Below are positions 1-6,292 of a stretch of DNA of 10,963 nucleotides, piece by piece (position 1 is the first letter of the stretch; each line of letters begins with the position of its first letter). Where the stretch lies: contig DAOVAK010000044.1 of NCBI GenBank assembly GCA_030671095.1, positions 1-10,963 on the forward strand, in the 5' to 3' direction. Below the pieces are notes generated by a model. The model was given only the letters and a program-made list of their open reading frames with translations, was not told where the DNA came from and made no database searches. The position numbers and the translations under genes are program-made. The DNA is from Deltaproteobacteria bacterium (GTDB taxonomy: Bacteria; Desulfobacterota; DSM-4660; Desulfatiglandales; HGW-15).

Positions 1-1
1 G

Positions 2-256
2 GGGAGACTTGAAGGCCTTTTTCAGGAGTTGAATGCCTCCAAATCCGGAATGGGAGAGGTTGTCAGGGCTAAAGGGATATTCAGGGTCCGTGATAAATGG
101 ACCCTGATGGAACTGGCCTCAGGGGAGTTCTCTTCTCAACCGGTCGGGAATTCCAACGAGAGTAAAGTTTCTATTATCGGCCAGGGATTGGACCGGGAGA
201 TGATCAGAGCCGCTCTTGATCAGTGTGTCGTGAAGAAGGAAAATCTCAATTTATAG
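2..256 (+). CDS. C-terminal fragment of a probable CobW-family GTPase (5' end outside window)
   Basis: The reading frame is open from the left edge (nucleotide 2) to the TAG at 254-256, so this is the last ~84 residues of a longer protein; the internal TTG at 29 is not a convincing start. The visible part reads as a compact beta-rich domain: GEVVRAKGIFRV, then a W/L-rich strand, then VSIIGQGLDREMIRAALDQC. This pattern (E-V-x-R-A-K-G, then V-x-I-G-x-x-L-D, then a helix ending near a Cys) is what I associate with the C-terminal domain of CobW/COG0523 P-loop GTPases, which act as metal or cofactor chaperones. The GTPase domain is outside the window, so the assignment cannot be confirmed here. 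Beside corrinoid methyltransferase genes, a role in cobalt, zinc or corrinoid handling is plausible but inferred. The next gene begins 57 nt downstream. Confidence 0.6.
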   Translation, partial: GRLEGLFQELNASKSGMGEVVRAKGIFRVRDKWTLMELASGEFSSQPVGNSNESKVSIIGQGLDREMIRAALDQCVVKKENLNL

Positions 257-300
257 TTCAATGAAATAAGGTCTTTCGATGAAGGGCATTATTTCTGAGA

Positions 301-310
301 AAGGAGGAGG
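301..310 (+). promoter_or_regulatory. Strong Shine-Dalgarno for the AmiS/UreI-like gene
   Basis: AAGGAGGAGG lies 3 nt before the ATG at 314. It is an extended, near-perfect anti-16S match, so it fixes the start and suggests high translation. Confidence 0.8.
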
Positions 311-313
311 AAA

Positions 314-844
314 ATGGTAGAAGCCACACTTATGGCAATCAGTCTTATGTGGATCCCGGTGGGATTTTTGCTCCTGGGATATGGAGAGGCCAAGGGGACG
401 GGGGCCCTGGTTATCATGGTGGGCGTCCTTGTGCTAGTATCTGCGGTCATTGAGGCAGCCGTCTTCAAGGACCCCTGGATTGCGGCCCTGCTCTTTACCT
501 ACGGCCTTTTTTACTTTATCGTCGGTTACACACTATTTGCCGGGCTGGAAAATATGAAGGCCGCGGGCAATGCCAGCTTTACGCTAATCCCCATATCCAT
601 TGTGTACGTAATTCTCTCTCTTACCGGAGGGCCGGTTTTAGAAGGTGGCAAGCAGTTGGTCGGCAAGAGCAATTTTCTGGCTCTGGCCTGCGCCGGTTAC
701 ACGGTTCTCTATATCATGGTCTGGCTCAATGCATACGAAAAGTTCTCTGCCAAGACCTTAGGGGTGGCGCTCATCATATGGACAGTTGTAGGTCTTTGGG
801 TCCCTGCCTTCTGGCTGCTGGCCGCAGGTAAACTGCCGTTTTAG
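314..844 (+). CDS. AmiS/UreI-family small-solute channel or transporter
   Basis: A 176-residue hydrophobic protein with about six membrane helices (approx. residues 3-22, 28-50, 53-78, 87-106, 119-139 and 146-172) and almost no soluble domain. Length, helix count and the closing pattern (G-V-A-L-x-I-W-T-V-V-G-L-W-V-P-A-F-W-L-L) match the AmiS/UreI family. That family includes the proton-gated urea channel UreI and the putative amide transporter AmiS. The central F-T-Y-G-L-x-Y segment followed by a conserved G-L also resembles UreI. Family members pass small neutral molecules such as urea and short amides across the inner membrane. Start: ATG 314, behind a very strong Shine-Dalgarno. Neither urease nor amidase genes are visible, so the substrate here is unknown. 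Uptake or release of a small neutral compound linked to the neighbouring C1 pathway is inference only. It ends 130 nt before the sigma-54 activator gene. Confidence 0.78.
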   Translation: MVEATLMAISLMWIPVGFLLLGYGEAKGTGALVIMVGVLVLVSAVIEAAVFKDPWIAALLFTYGLFYFIVGYTLFAGLENMKAAGNASFTLIPISIVYVILSLTGGPVLEGGKQLVGKSNFLALACAGYTVLYIMVWLNAYEKFSAKTLGVALIIWTVVGLWVPAFWLLAAGKLPF

Positions 845-937
845 GGATATTGAGAGGTTCACCCATCATTTCTCTAAGGAAAAACTATATGTCATGATTT
901 GGTGTGCCTCTCATTGGCTTCGTAAGCGATAGTGACA

Positions 938-972
938 CGAGCTTATTTTCTTCGCAGGTAGAAATTAGCTCG
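938..972 (+). other. Imperfect hairpin immediately upstream of the activator start
   Basis: CGAGCT (938-943) pairs with AGCTCG (967-972), continued inward by an imperfect match between TATTTTC (944-950) and GAAATT (961-966). The structure ends 3 nt before the GTG at 975, and no good Shine-Dalgarno is visible. It could limit ribosome access to the activator mRNA or be an operator. Neither role is established, and chance is possible. Confidence 0.3.
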
Positions 973-974
973 CC

Positions 975-2375
975 GTGGACGAAAAAATGGCACAAAACGC
1001 GGACAAAACCAGACCCATCGTATTGATTGTTGATGACCAGTACCAGACCTTCCGTTCCTTGCCCCGATTGATATCTCCGGACGTATTTTTGTCCATCTGG
1101 GTGCTGGACGAGCAACAGGGCTTGAAGGCTTTGAAAGATCAAGGCGACAAAGTGCGGATAGTTATTATTGATCTGAAATCTTCCGGTATGGGAGGAGGGG
1201 GGTTCTTGCACCGGGCCAGGCAGATCGCCCCTCACGCAGCTATCCTGATTACTTCACCATTGGGTCCATTTTTGTACCAGGGCGGTACTTTTTATGATTT
1301 CTCGGGGCAAACATTGAAACACAACATCAATGCCATCTTGCTGAGCATTGTGCAGAAGATGGATAGAGGGCATGGGCACGAGGAAAACAAAAAGCGACCA
1401 CCTAAATCCAAGGAACGGTTCGGGGTCATCATTGGTAAGAGCAAAGGCATTAATGAAATCTATCACCTCATTGAACAGCTCAGGGATTCCTCTGCCACCG
1501 TGATGATCCAGGGGGAGAGTGGTAGCGGAAAGGAGTTGGTCGCCCAGACGATCCACCAGACCAGCACCCGAAGGAATCATCCCTTTGTGGCTGTAAACTG
1601 CGGGGCCATTCCTGCAAATTTGATAGAGAGTGAACTGTTCGGCCATGAGCGAGGGGCCTTTACCACGGCCATTCACCAGAGAAAGGGCAAATTTGAGATT
1701 GCCCATGGCGGGACCCTTTTTTTGGACGAGATCGGTGAACTGGACAGGGAACTGCAGGTCAAGCTATTGAGGGTTCTTCAGGAAAAAGAATTTCAACGGG
1801 TGGGGGGGAACCGGTCATACAAGACCGATGTCCGTATTATTGCCGCCACCAGTCTTGAATTGAAGAAATCCGTCCGGGCAGGGCATTTTCGAGACGACCT
1901 TTACTATCGTCTGAATGTGGTCCCCATCCATATCCCTCCCTTAAGGGAAAGACGGGAGGATATTCCACTCTTGCTGGATCATTTTTTCCACAAATCTGCC
2001 AGGGACATGCACCGCTCCGTACCTTTCCTTGCCCCGGAGACAAGGAGTCTTTTGCTGGATTACTCCTATCAGGGCAATGTTCGGGAATTGACCAATATCG
2101 TGGAACGGCTTCTGGTGATCTGTTCCAATGGGGAAATCACCTACCATGACCTCCCGGAAGAATTGCGTGAGGAAGCGGGCCGGTCACCCGGGTCGACCAA
2201 GCTGTTAAAGAAATTGCCGGACGGCGGGGTCCCCTTGCAGGAGTTGGAAAAAGAACTGATCCTGAAAACCCTAACAATGACCTCCTGGAACAAGGCGGCC
2301 GCCGCCAGGATGCTGGGAATGACCCGCCGCCTGCTCTATCTTCGGCTTGCCCGGTATGGTTTTTCTGCTCGATAA
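975..2375 (+). CDS. Sigma-54-dependent transcriptional activator (receiver-like domain, AAA+ domain, Fis-type HTH)
   Basis: 466 residues in NtrC-type order. Residues ~15-130 form a receiver-like domain with D20-D21, candidate phospho-acceptor D66, T93 and a possible K115, although the surrounding motifs are divergent (no K-P pair). Residues ~147-380 form the AAA+ sigma-54 interaction domain: Walker A GESGSGKE at 180-187 (K186), loop 1 reading GAFTTA at 227-232 instead of GAFTGA, and Walker B LFLDE ending at D251-E252. Residues ~425-464 form a Fis-type helix-turn-helix for enhancer binding. Such proteins hydrolyse ATP to open promoters held closed by sigma-54 RNA polymerase. The start is uncertain: GTG 975 and ATG 987 are in frame, an in-frame TAG lies at 966-968, and no clear Shine-Dalgarno is present. 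The gene is followed directly by an inverted repeat and a -24/-12 promoter in front of mtaB, so mtaB is its likely target. No cognate kinase is adjacent. The GAFTTA variant does not by itself show loss of activity. Confidence 0.93.
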   Translation: MDEKMAQNADKTRPIVLIVDDQYQTFRSLPRLISPDVFLSIWVLDEQQGLKALKDQGDKVRIVIIDLKSSGMGGGGFLHRARQIAPHAAILITSPLGPFLYQGGTFYDFSGQTLKHNINAILLSIVQKMDRGHGHEENKKRPPKSKERFGVIIGKSKGINEIYHLIEQLRDSSATVMIQGESGSGKELVAQTIHQTSTRRNHPFVAVNCGAIPANLIESELFGHERGAFTTAIHQRKGKFEIAHGGTLFLDEIGELDRELQVKLLRVLQEKEFQRVGGNRSYKTDVRIIAATSLELKKSVRAGHFRDDLYYRLNVVPIHIPPLRERREDIPLLLDHFFHKSARDMHRSVPFLAPETRSLLLDYSYQGNVRELTNIVERLLVICSNGEITYHDLPEELREEAGRSPGSTKLLKKLPDGGVPLQELEKELILKTLTMTSWNKAAAARMLGMTRRLLYLRLARYGFSAR

Positions 2376-2378
2376 CAA

Positions 2379-2426
2379 TGTCACCTCAAGTTACAGAAAA
2401 TCGGGCAACTGCACCCTGAGGTGACA
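2379..2426 (+). promoter_or_regulatory. Inverted repeat, probable enhancer (UAS) for the sigma-54 activator
   Basis: TGTCACCTCA (2379-2388) and TGAGGTGACA (2417-2426) form a perfect 10-bp inverted repeat separated by 28 nt. A further 5-bp half-site TGTCA at 2435-2439 mirrors the TGACA at 2422-2426 across 8 nt. The centre lies about 110-120 bp upstream of the -24/-12 promoter at 2515, a normal distance for an NtrC-type enhancer. It starts 3 nt after the activator stop codon, so it could alternatively form an mRNA hairpin there, but no U-tract follows. A weaker TGTCA ... TGACA pair (890-894, 933-937) precedes the activator gene itself. Confidence 0.6.
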
Positions 2427-2502
2427 GGGTTCAGTGTCATGGGTCCCTTGGCGGGAGAAATCAAGAACAATTCAAATAAAATCAAGACGTTATCAATTGT
2501 CA

Positions 2503-2565
2503 AAACGCATGATCTGGCACATTAATTGCAATTCATGAGAATGAGAGTTTGCATAATATGCGTTT
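2503..2565 (+). repeat. Inverted repeat and palindromes surrounding the sigma-54 promoter
   Basis: AAACGCAT (2503-2510) and ATGCGTTT (2558-2565) are perfect 8-bp inverse copies that bracket the -24/-12 promoter and its expected start point. Within this interval AATTGCAATT (2524-2533) is a palindrome over the -12 element, and GCATAATATGC (2551-2561) is an 11-bp palindrome near +10 to +20. They could be operator sites for a second regulator or a bending protein. The function is inferred, and the AT-rich palindromes could be chance. Confidence 0.4.
2515..2530 (+). promoter_or_regulatory. Sigma-54 (-24/-12) promoter of the mtaB-like gene
   Basis: TGGCAC-ATTAA-TTGCA matches the sigma-54 consensus TGGCAC-N5-TTGCW exactly, with the GG and GC dinucleotides at the required spacing. 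Transcription should start near 2540-2542, giving a leader of about 112 nt before the ATG at 2653. An RpoN activator gene ends 140 nt upstream and a candidate enhancer lies between. Basis: seen in sequence plus established consensus. Confidence 0.9.
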
Positions 2566-2638
2566 GGGAAGGGGGTGAAAACAAAGAGATCGTCAGCCTA
2601 TGGAAATCATAAGCATTCTTTCCATTTTAATACTTGAG

Positions 2639-2646
2639 AAAGGAGG
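2639..2646 (+). promoter_or_regulatory. Strong Shine-Dalgarno of the mtaB-like gene
   Basis: AAAGGAGG lies 6 nt before the ATG at 2653. It is a near-ideal ribosome binding site that fixes the start and fits a highly made catabolic enzyme. Confidence 0.85.
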
Positions 2647-2652
2647 AAAAAA

Positions 2653-4029
2653 ATGGCACGGAAACCGATAACCAAGATGGCATATAGCAGCGGTGCGGAA
2701 ATGATGTTCGGTACCGCAAAGTATCCGGTGACCACCAAAAGAGGGATCGTGATTGGGGGAGGATATGTCCATCCCGAGGTAGTACCCCATCCCAGGCCGG
2801 GCAGTGAAAAGACCATGAAGACCCTGTTGAGGGAATATGAAAAGGCCAACGGGGATGCCCTCGAGAGGATGACCATCGTGGGTCACCCCACCCTGCAGGT
2901 GGAAAATGAACACGTCTTTCAGATGACCCACAACCCCAAATGGGGCGGGGAGATCGCGGCACAGACCGCCAAGCAGATGGACGATTACCTGGAGAAGTAC
3001 GGCTTGAAGGCCTCGTATCGATCCACACCGGCCGATCTGCGCAAACCCGACATGCACCACATGCGGGAGAGTGACTATACCATGGAAATCCTTGAAACTT
3101 TTAAGGAAGTTTCCAAATACGCCGATGTCGTTTCCATCGAATCCATGGGCGGCAAGGAGATCTTCGACCATGCCATCATCCGAAACGATATTGGGGGCAT
3201 CCTCTTCGGCATTGGGGTTTTGGGCGCCATCGACATGGAGTGGATGTGGGATCAAATTGTTGCTATTTGCAAGGAGAACAACTGCATTGCCGGCGGGGAC
3301 ACCAACTGCTCCGAGGCCAACACCGCCATGTTCATGGCCGGGGGCATGACCTCCAAGGATGTGCCTCATGTCATGGCCGCCCTGGCCCGTGCCATCTCGG
3401 CCGCCAGGACCATGGTAGCCTATGAATGCGGCGCCACCGGCCCCACCAAGGACTGTGCCTATGAAGATCCCATCATCAAGGCCATGACCGGGGTACCCAT
3501 CTCCACCGAGGGCAAGGCCAGCGCCTGCGCCCATTCCGATCTTGCCAGCAATATCATCATGGCCGTGTGCGACCTGTGGAGCAACGAGGCCGTGGAATAC
3601 CACGACATGTTCGGCGCCACCACCACCTCGGTCTTTGCGGAGATCCTGGGTTATGATTGCGCGATCCTCAATACGGCCCTTGAACTGGGACATCAGGAAG
3701 CGGTGAAGGAAATCCTGGTCAACTCCGACATGTACCGGGATTCCCACAGCCTGATCATAGCGCCTGACAATGCGTGGGAGATCGGCAATGCGATTACCAG
3801 CAAACGCGGCACGAGCAATTATGCCAGCGCCAGGGCCGGCGCCATCAAGGCGGGCGAGATCATTCAGGGTGATGCCAAGATGAAACTGACCGCCCTTGAG
3901 AGTGATGCTCTTGACAAGGCCATGAAAGACTTAGACGCCCTGCCGGATGCTGAAGGTGACTTCATTGACCAGTGCCTGGATAAATACAAGGATGTTTTTG
4001 GATTCAATCCGGCGTCTTATGGACTCTAA
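2653..4029 (+). CDS. mtaB: Methanol:corrinoid methyltransferase (MtaB family)
   Basis: 458 residues, full length for MtaB (archaeal MtaB is about 460). MtaB is a zinc-dependent TIM-barrel enzyme that activates methanol and methylates the Co(I) corrinoid on its partner MtaC. The zinc ligands known from Methanosarcina barkeri MtaB (Glu164, Cys220, Cys269) are all matched, shifted by one: E163 in IESMGGKE, C219 in GDTNCSEANTAMF and C268 in TKDCAYE. Other family blocks are clear, including M-A-Y near residue 9, RNDIGGILF, the GKASACAHSD segment and the SNEAVEYH segment. The start has an ideal Shine-Dalgarno. The gene stands alone between a sigma-54 promoter and a strong terminator, so it is probably transcribed singly and only when the upstream activator is engaged. 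Its partner corrinoid protein is not in the window. Bacterial MtaB-like proteins may accept other methylated substrates, so methanol is likely but not proven. Confidence 0.93.
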   Translation: MARKPITKMAYSSGAEMMFGTAKYPVTTKRGIVIGGGYVHPEVVPHPRPGSEKTMKTLLREYEKANGDALERMTIVGHPTLQVENEHVFQMTHNPKWGGEIAAQTAKQMDDYLEKYGLKASYRSTPADLRKPDMHHMRESDYTMEILETFKEVSKYADVVSIESMGGKEIFDHAIIRNDIGGILFGIGVLGAIDMEWMWDQIVAICKENNCIAGGDTNCSEANTAMFMAGGMTSKDVPHVMAALARAISAARTMVAYECGATGPTKDCAYEDPIIKAMTGVPISTEGKASACAHSDLASNIIMAVCDLWSNEAVEYHDMFGATTTSVFAEILGYDCAILNTALELGHQEAVKEILVNSDMYRDSHSLIIAPDNAWEIGNAITSKRGTSNYASARAGAIKAGEIIQGDAKMKLTALESDALDKAMKDLDALPDAEGDFIDQCLDKYKDVFGFNPASYGL

Positions 4030-4058
4030 TCCGATTGTATAGATGGAATGCTTGATTC

Positions 4059-4107
4059 AAAGGGGATTAGCTGGTATACATTGTAACCGGTTATATCCCC
4101 TTTTTTT
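4059..4107 (+). terminator. Rho-independent terminator after the mtaB-like gene
   Basis: AAAGGGGAT (4059-4067) pairs with ATCCCCTTT (4095-4103), and the stem continues inward with GCTGGT against ACCGGT-type pairing (4070-4075 with 4086-4091) after a small bulge. A run of seven T (4101-4107) follows. The hairpin starts 30 nt after the mtaB stop and should make that gene a separate transcript. Confidence 0.9.
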
Positions 4108-4159
4108 CTGAGCTATTTGGATGGTTCATAATCATAAATAGGAGAAATCAGCAGGAAGA

Positions 4160-4357
4160 ATGATTGCTTGCACGCGATGTGGCCGCTGGCATTTGGATGC
4201 GGAAAAGGTTCTGGGCAAGAAGCTGTCTTGCTCGGAGGTCAAACAATACTGGTCAAAAATACGGGAGGAGCACCTGCAGTTAAAAGGACATCCAGCCCGG
4301 ATCTCAACCGACGACTCAGGCGAGTGGGTCTGTATGAGGTGTAATTGCAAACTATAA
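4160..4357 (+). CDS. Small Cys-rich, zinc-ribbon-like protein of unknown function
   Basis: 65 residues with a CxxC near each end: C4-T-R-C7 and C58-M-R-C61, plus C63 and a lone C24. The paired CxxC knuckles about 50 residues apart, with charged, helix-forming sequence between them (residues ~14-43), suggest one small zinc- or iron-binding fold. I do not recognise a named family. A purine-rich site (AGGAAGA) directly precedes the ATG at 4160, somewhat close to it. The gene lies after the mtaB terminator and 199 nt before the ramA-like gene; no terminator with a T-run separates it from ramA, so co-transcription is possible. A role as a small metal-binding accessory or regulator in the methyltransferase region is inference. 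It could still be a spurious ORF, but the balanced Cys pattern and ribosome site argue for a real gene. Confidence 0.6.
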   Translation: MIACTRCGRWHLDAEKVLGKKLSCSEVKQYWSKIREEHLQLKGHPARISTDDSGEWVCMRCNCKL

Positions 4358-4427
4358 ACGGGATGCACCGATTCAATTCGCCCCATCGAAGGAGAAAAGA
4401 ACCTGGCCCAGGACTAGACTTTGATTT

Positions 4428-4442
4428 CACCCCAGAGGGGTG
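4428..4442 (+). other. Short GC-rich hairpin in the 4358-4556 gap
   Basis: CACCCC (4428-4433) and GGGGTG (4437-4442) form a perfect 6-bp stem with an AGA loop. No T-run follows, so it is not a normal intrinsic terminator. The rest of the 199-nt gap shows no clear promoter: a TATAAT at 4530-4535 lies too close to the ribosome site to be convincing, and a GG/GC pair near 4481 has 9 rather than 10 nt spacing and fails the sigma-54 rule. Confidence 0.35.
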
Positions 4443-4556
4443 GTGGTTGCTGCTAGAAAATTGCGGCTTACCAAAAAAATGGTCGCAAAAAGCACTATGA
4501 TTCCAATAAATTGTAGAAATTCCGATACATATAATTAGAAGGAGTTAAGAGACCAA

Positions 4557-6290
4557 ATGGCAAAACTGGGTATCGCCTTAGATCTGGGCACAAGCGGCTT
4601 TCGAGGACATGCAATTGATCTGGATCAAAATGGCATTATTTTATCCACCGCGATCACCACCCGGCACCCCCTGCCCGGGGCCAATGTCATTGACCATCTT
4701 CATTTTGCCCTGGAGGTCGGTCTTGAGAGGGCCCATGAGGTTATGGTGCATGCGGTAAATCAGGTCATCGATAACCTCAGGATTGAAAAAAATGAGGTGG
4801 TGCAACTGGCGGTTTGCGGCAATCCCATCCAGCTTTCCCTTTTTGAGGGGATTGAGTTCCGGGACCTGGCTTATGCCGGGAAAAGAAAACTGGAGTCCTT
4901 GGGGGTGGTTGCCCCCAAACGGGATGCCCATATCGTAAAGGCCCGGGAAATTAGCGGACTCGATCTGCCTGAAGATGCGGACATTATGATCCCGCCGGCA
5001 GTTCGCCACGAGATCGGTGCGGATGCCCTGGCCATGATGATCCAGACCGGCATGCTGGAAAAGGAGGAGGTCGCCATCGTCACAGACTACGGCACCAATG
5101 CCGAAATGGCTCTCATTTACGAGGGCACAGTTTACACCGGTTCCACGGCCGCCGGTCCTGCCTTAGAAGGTCAGCAGATCGAGGACGGCCTCTTGGCCCT
5201 GCCCGGAGCCATCTCAGATGTTGACTTCCAACCGGAAGAAAACGTCATAACCGTGGGTTTCAAACGGGTTGCCAGCGAAGACCAGCCCGGCAGAGGGAAT
5301 TTGAAGACTTATGTTCTTAATCAAGAGATGATGGCACGTCCGGGAGATACGGTGGATCCCACCACCGGCAGTATATTGGAAAAGGGCGAATTAGAGGCCG
5401 TGGGCATCACGGGGACCGGGGTTGTGGCCTTGCTCAGCCAGGGGATGAAGGCCAGACTTATCCACATCCCGCGGATCAATACCGCGGATACGGAGATCCA
5501 TCTGCCCAACGGGGTCAAGTTTACCGAAAAGGATCTCTTGGAGGCGGGCAAGGCCATCGGCTCGGTCAGGGCCGGTCACATCACCCTTTGTCAGGAGGCG
5601 GGCATCCAAGTTGAAGATATCGAAACCGCTTACATGTCGGGTGCTTCCGGTACTTATGTGGATGCCCTCAAGGCCCAGGACATCGGCATGATTCCCGCAA
5701 AGGTCAAAAAGATCTATCAGGTGGGAAACACTTCCCTGGCCATGGCCAGGGATATCGTTAAGGACGTAAATCACTTGTGGGATATGAAACGAGTCGCTGA
5801 TGATCTGCGACAACACCACTGCATGTTTGCCGAGTCCAAGGTGTTTGAGAAGGTATATATTTTAGAGTTATCCTATTGGACAGAGGGGATGCCCATTACT
5901 CAATATCAAAAGTTATTAAAAAAATACGGTCTTCCTGCCTTACAGGAGGTGACCGATACCCCCCAGGTCATCAAGACCGTAGAAAAAGATATCCCCGACC
6001 TTGGTGTGATGGGGCTTAAGATTATCCCCGACATCGGCGAGCGCAAGACCATTTGCTTTGAGGGGTGCCTTGTCTGCAGCGATTGCATCGAGGAATGTCC
6101 CGAGATTGCCCTTTACGGGGAAGAACTCGAGGAAGGTTTTGCAATTACCATTGATTTGTCCCTCTGTGACGGGGTTGCCTGTCGGAGATGCGAAAGGGCC
6201 TGCAGCGAAAAAGGATTCGACCTCCTTGAACTGCTGACGGCCGGAGATGAACCATTGCCGGGAAAAGATGAGCAGCAGGGGATGAATTGA
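4557..6290 (+). CDS. ramA: RamA-type ferredoxin-like ATP-dependent activator of corrinoid methyltransferases
   Basis: 577 residues. The N-terminal and central part is the ASKHA-like domain of corrinoid reductive activators (RACE/RamA, DUF4445 group). It opens GIALDLGTSGFRG and carries A-V-C-G-N-P-I-Q-L-S-L-F, LAYAG, HEIGADALAMM, TDYGTNAEMAL and YMSGASG blocks that closely resemble archaeal RamA as I recall it. The C-terminus holds two ferredoxin-like [4Fe-4S] motifs: C504-x2-C507-x2-C510-x3-C514-P, and C537-x4-C542-x2-C545-x3-C549. C500 is an extra cysteine, and the second motif lacks the usual Pro after its last Cys. RamA uses ATP and low-potential electrons to reduce inactive Co(II) corrinoid proteins to Co(I). 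Unlike many bacterial activators it lacks an N-terminal [2Fe-2S] domain. Start ATG 4557 has AGAAGGAG at 4537-4544, rather far (12 nt). The following gene begins 2 nt after its stop, so an operon is likely. The target corrinoid protein is not visible. Confidence 0.92.
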   Translation: MAKLGIALDLGTSGFRGHAIDLDQNGIILSTAITTRHPLPGANVIDHLHFALEVGLERAHEVMVHAVNQVIDNLRIEKNEVVQLAVCGNPIQLSLFEGIEFRDLAYAGKRKLESLGVVAPKRDAHIVKAREISGLDLPEDADIMIPPAVRHEIGADALAMMIQTGMLEKEEVAIVTDYGTNAEMALIYEGTVYTGSTAAGPALEGQQIEDGLLALPGAISDVDFQPEENVITVGFKRVASEDQPGRGNLKTYVLNQEMMARPGDTVDPTTGSILEKGELEAVGITGTGVVALLSQGMKARLIHIPRINTADTEIHLPNGVKFTEKDLLEAGKAIGSVRAGHITLCQEAGIQVEDIETAYMSGASGTYVDALKAQDIGMIPAKVKKIYQVGNTSLAMARDIVKDVNHLWDMKRVADDLRQHHCMFAESKVFEKVYILELSYWTEGMPITQYQKLLKKYGLPALQEVTDTPQVIKTVEKDIPDLGVMGLKIIPDIGERKTICFEGCLVCSDCIEECPEIALYGEELEEGFAITIDLSLCDGVACRRCERACSEKGFDLLELLTAGDEPLPGKDEQQGMN

Positions 6291-6292
6291 TC

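Noticed and set aside
2600..2625. Regulatory hairpin in the mtaB leader (ATGGAAA/TTTCCAT)
   Set aside because: Seven AT-rich pairs with a 12-nt loop are weak and easily explained by chance; no riboswitch consensus, including cobalamin, is visible in the leader.
2593..3747. 384-residue open frame on the minus strand opposite mtaB
   Set aside because: Rich in Gly, His and Val as expected for the complement of a GC-rich-codon gene, with no recognisable domain. The plus-strand MtaB match with its zinc ligands explains the region.
4480..4494. Second sigma-54 promoter before ramA (TGG ... GC)
   Set aside because: The GG and GC are separated by 9 nt rather than 10, and the rest of the consensus is poor.
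5391..5819. 142-residue minus-strand open frame inside ramA
   Set aside because: It lies wholly opposite conserved RamA blocks and has no ribosome site or family pattern; it is a shadow of the real gene.
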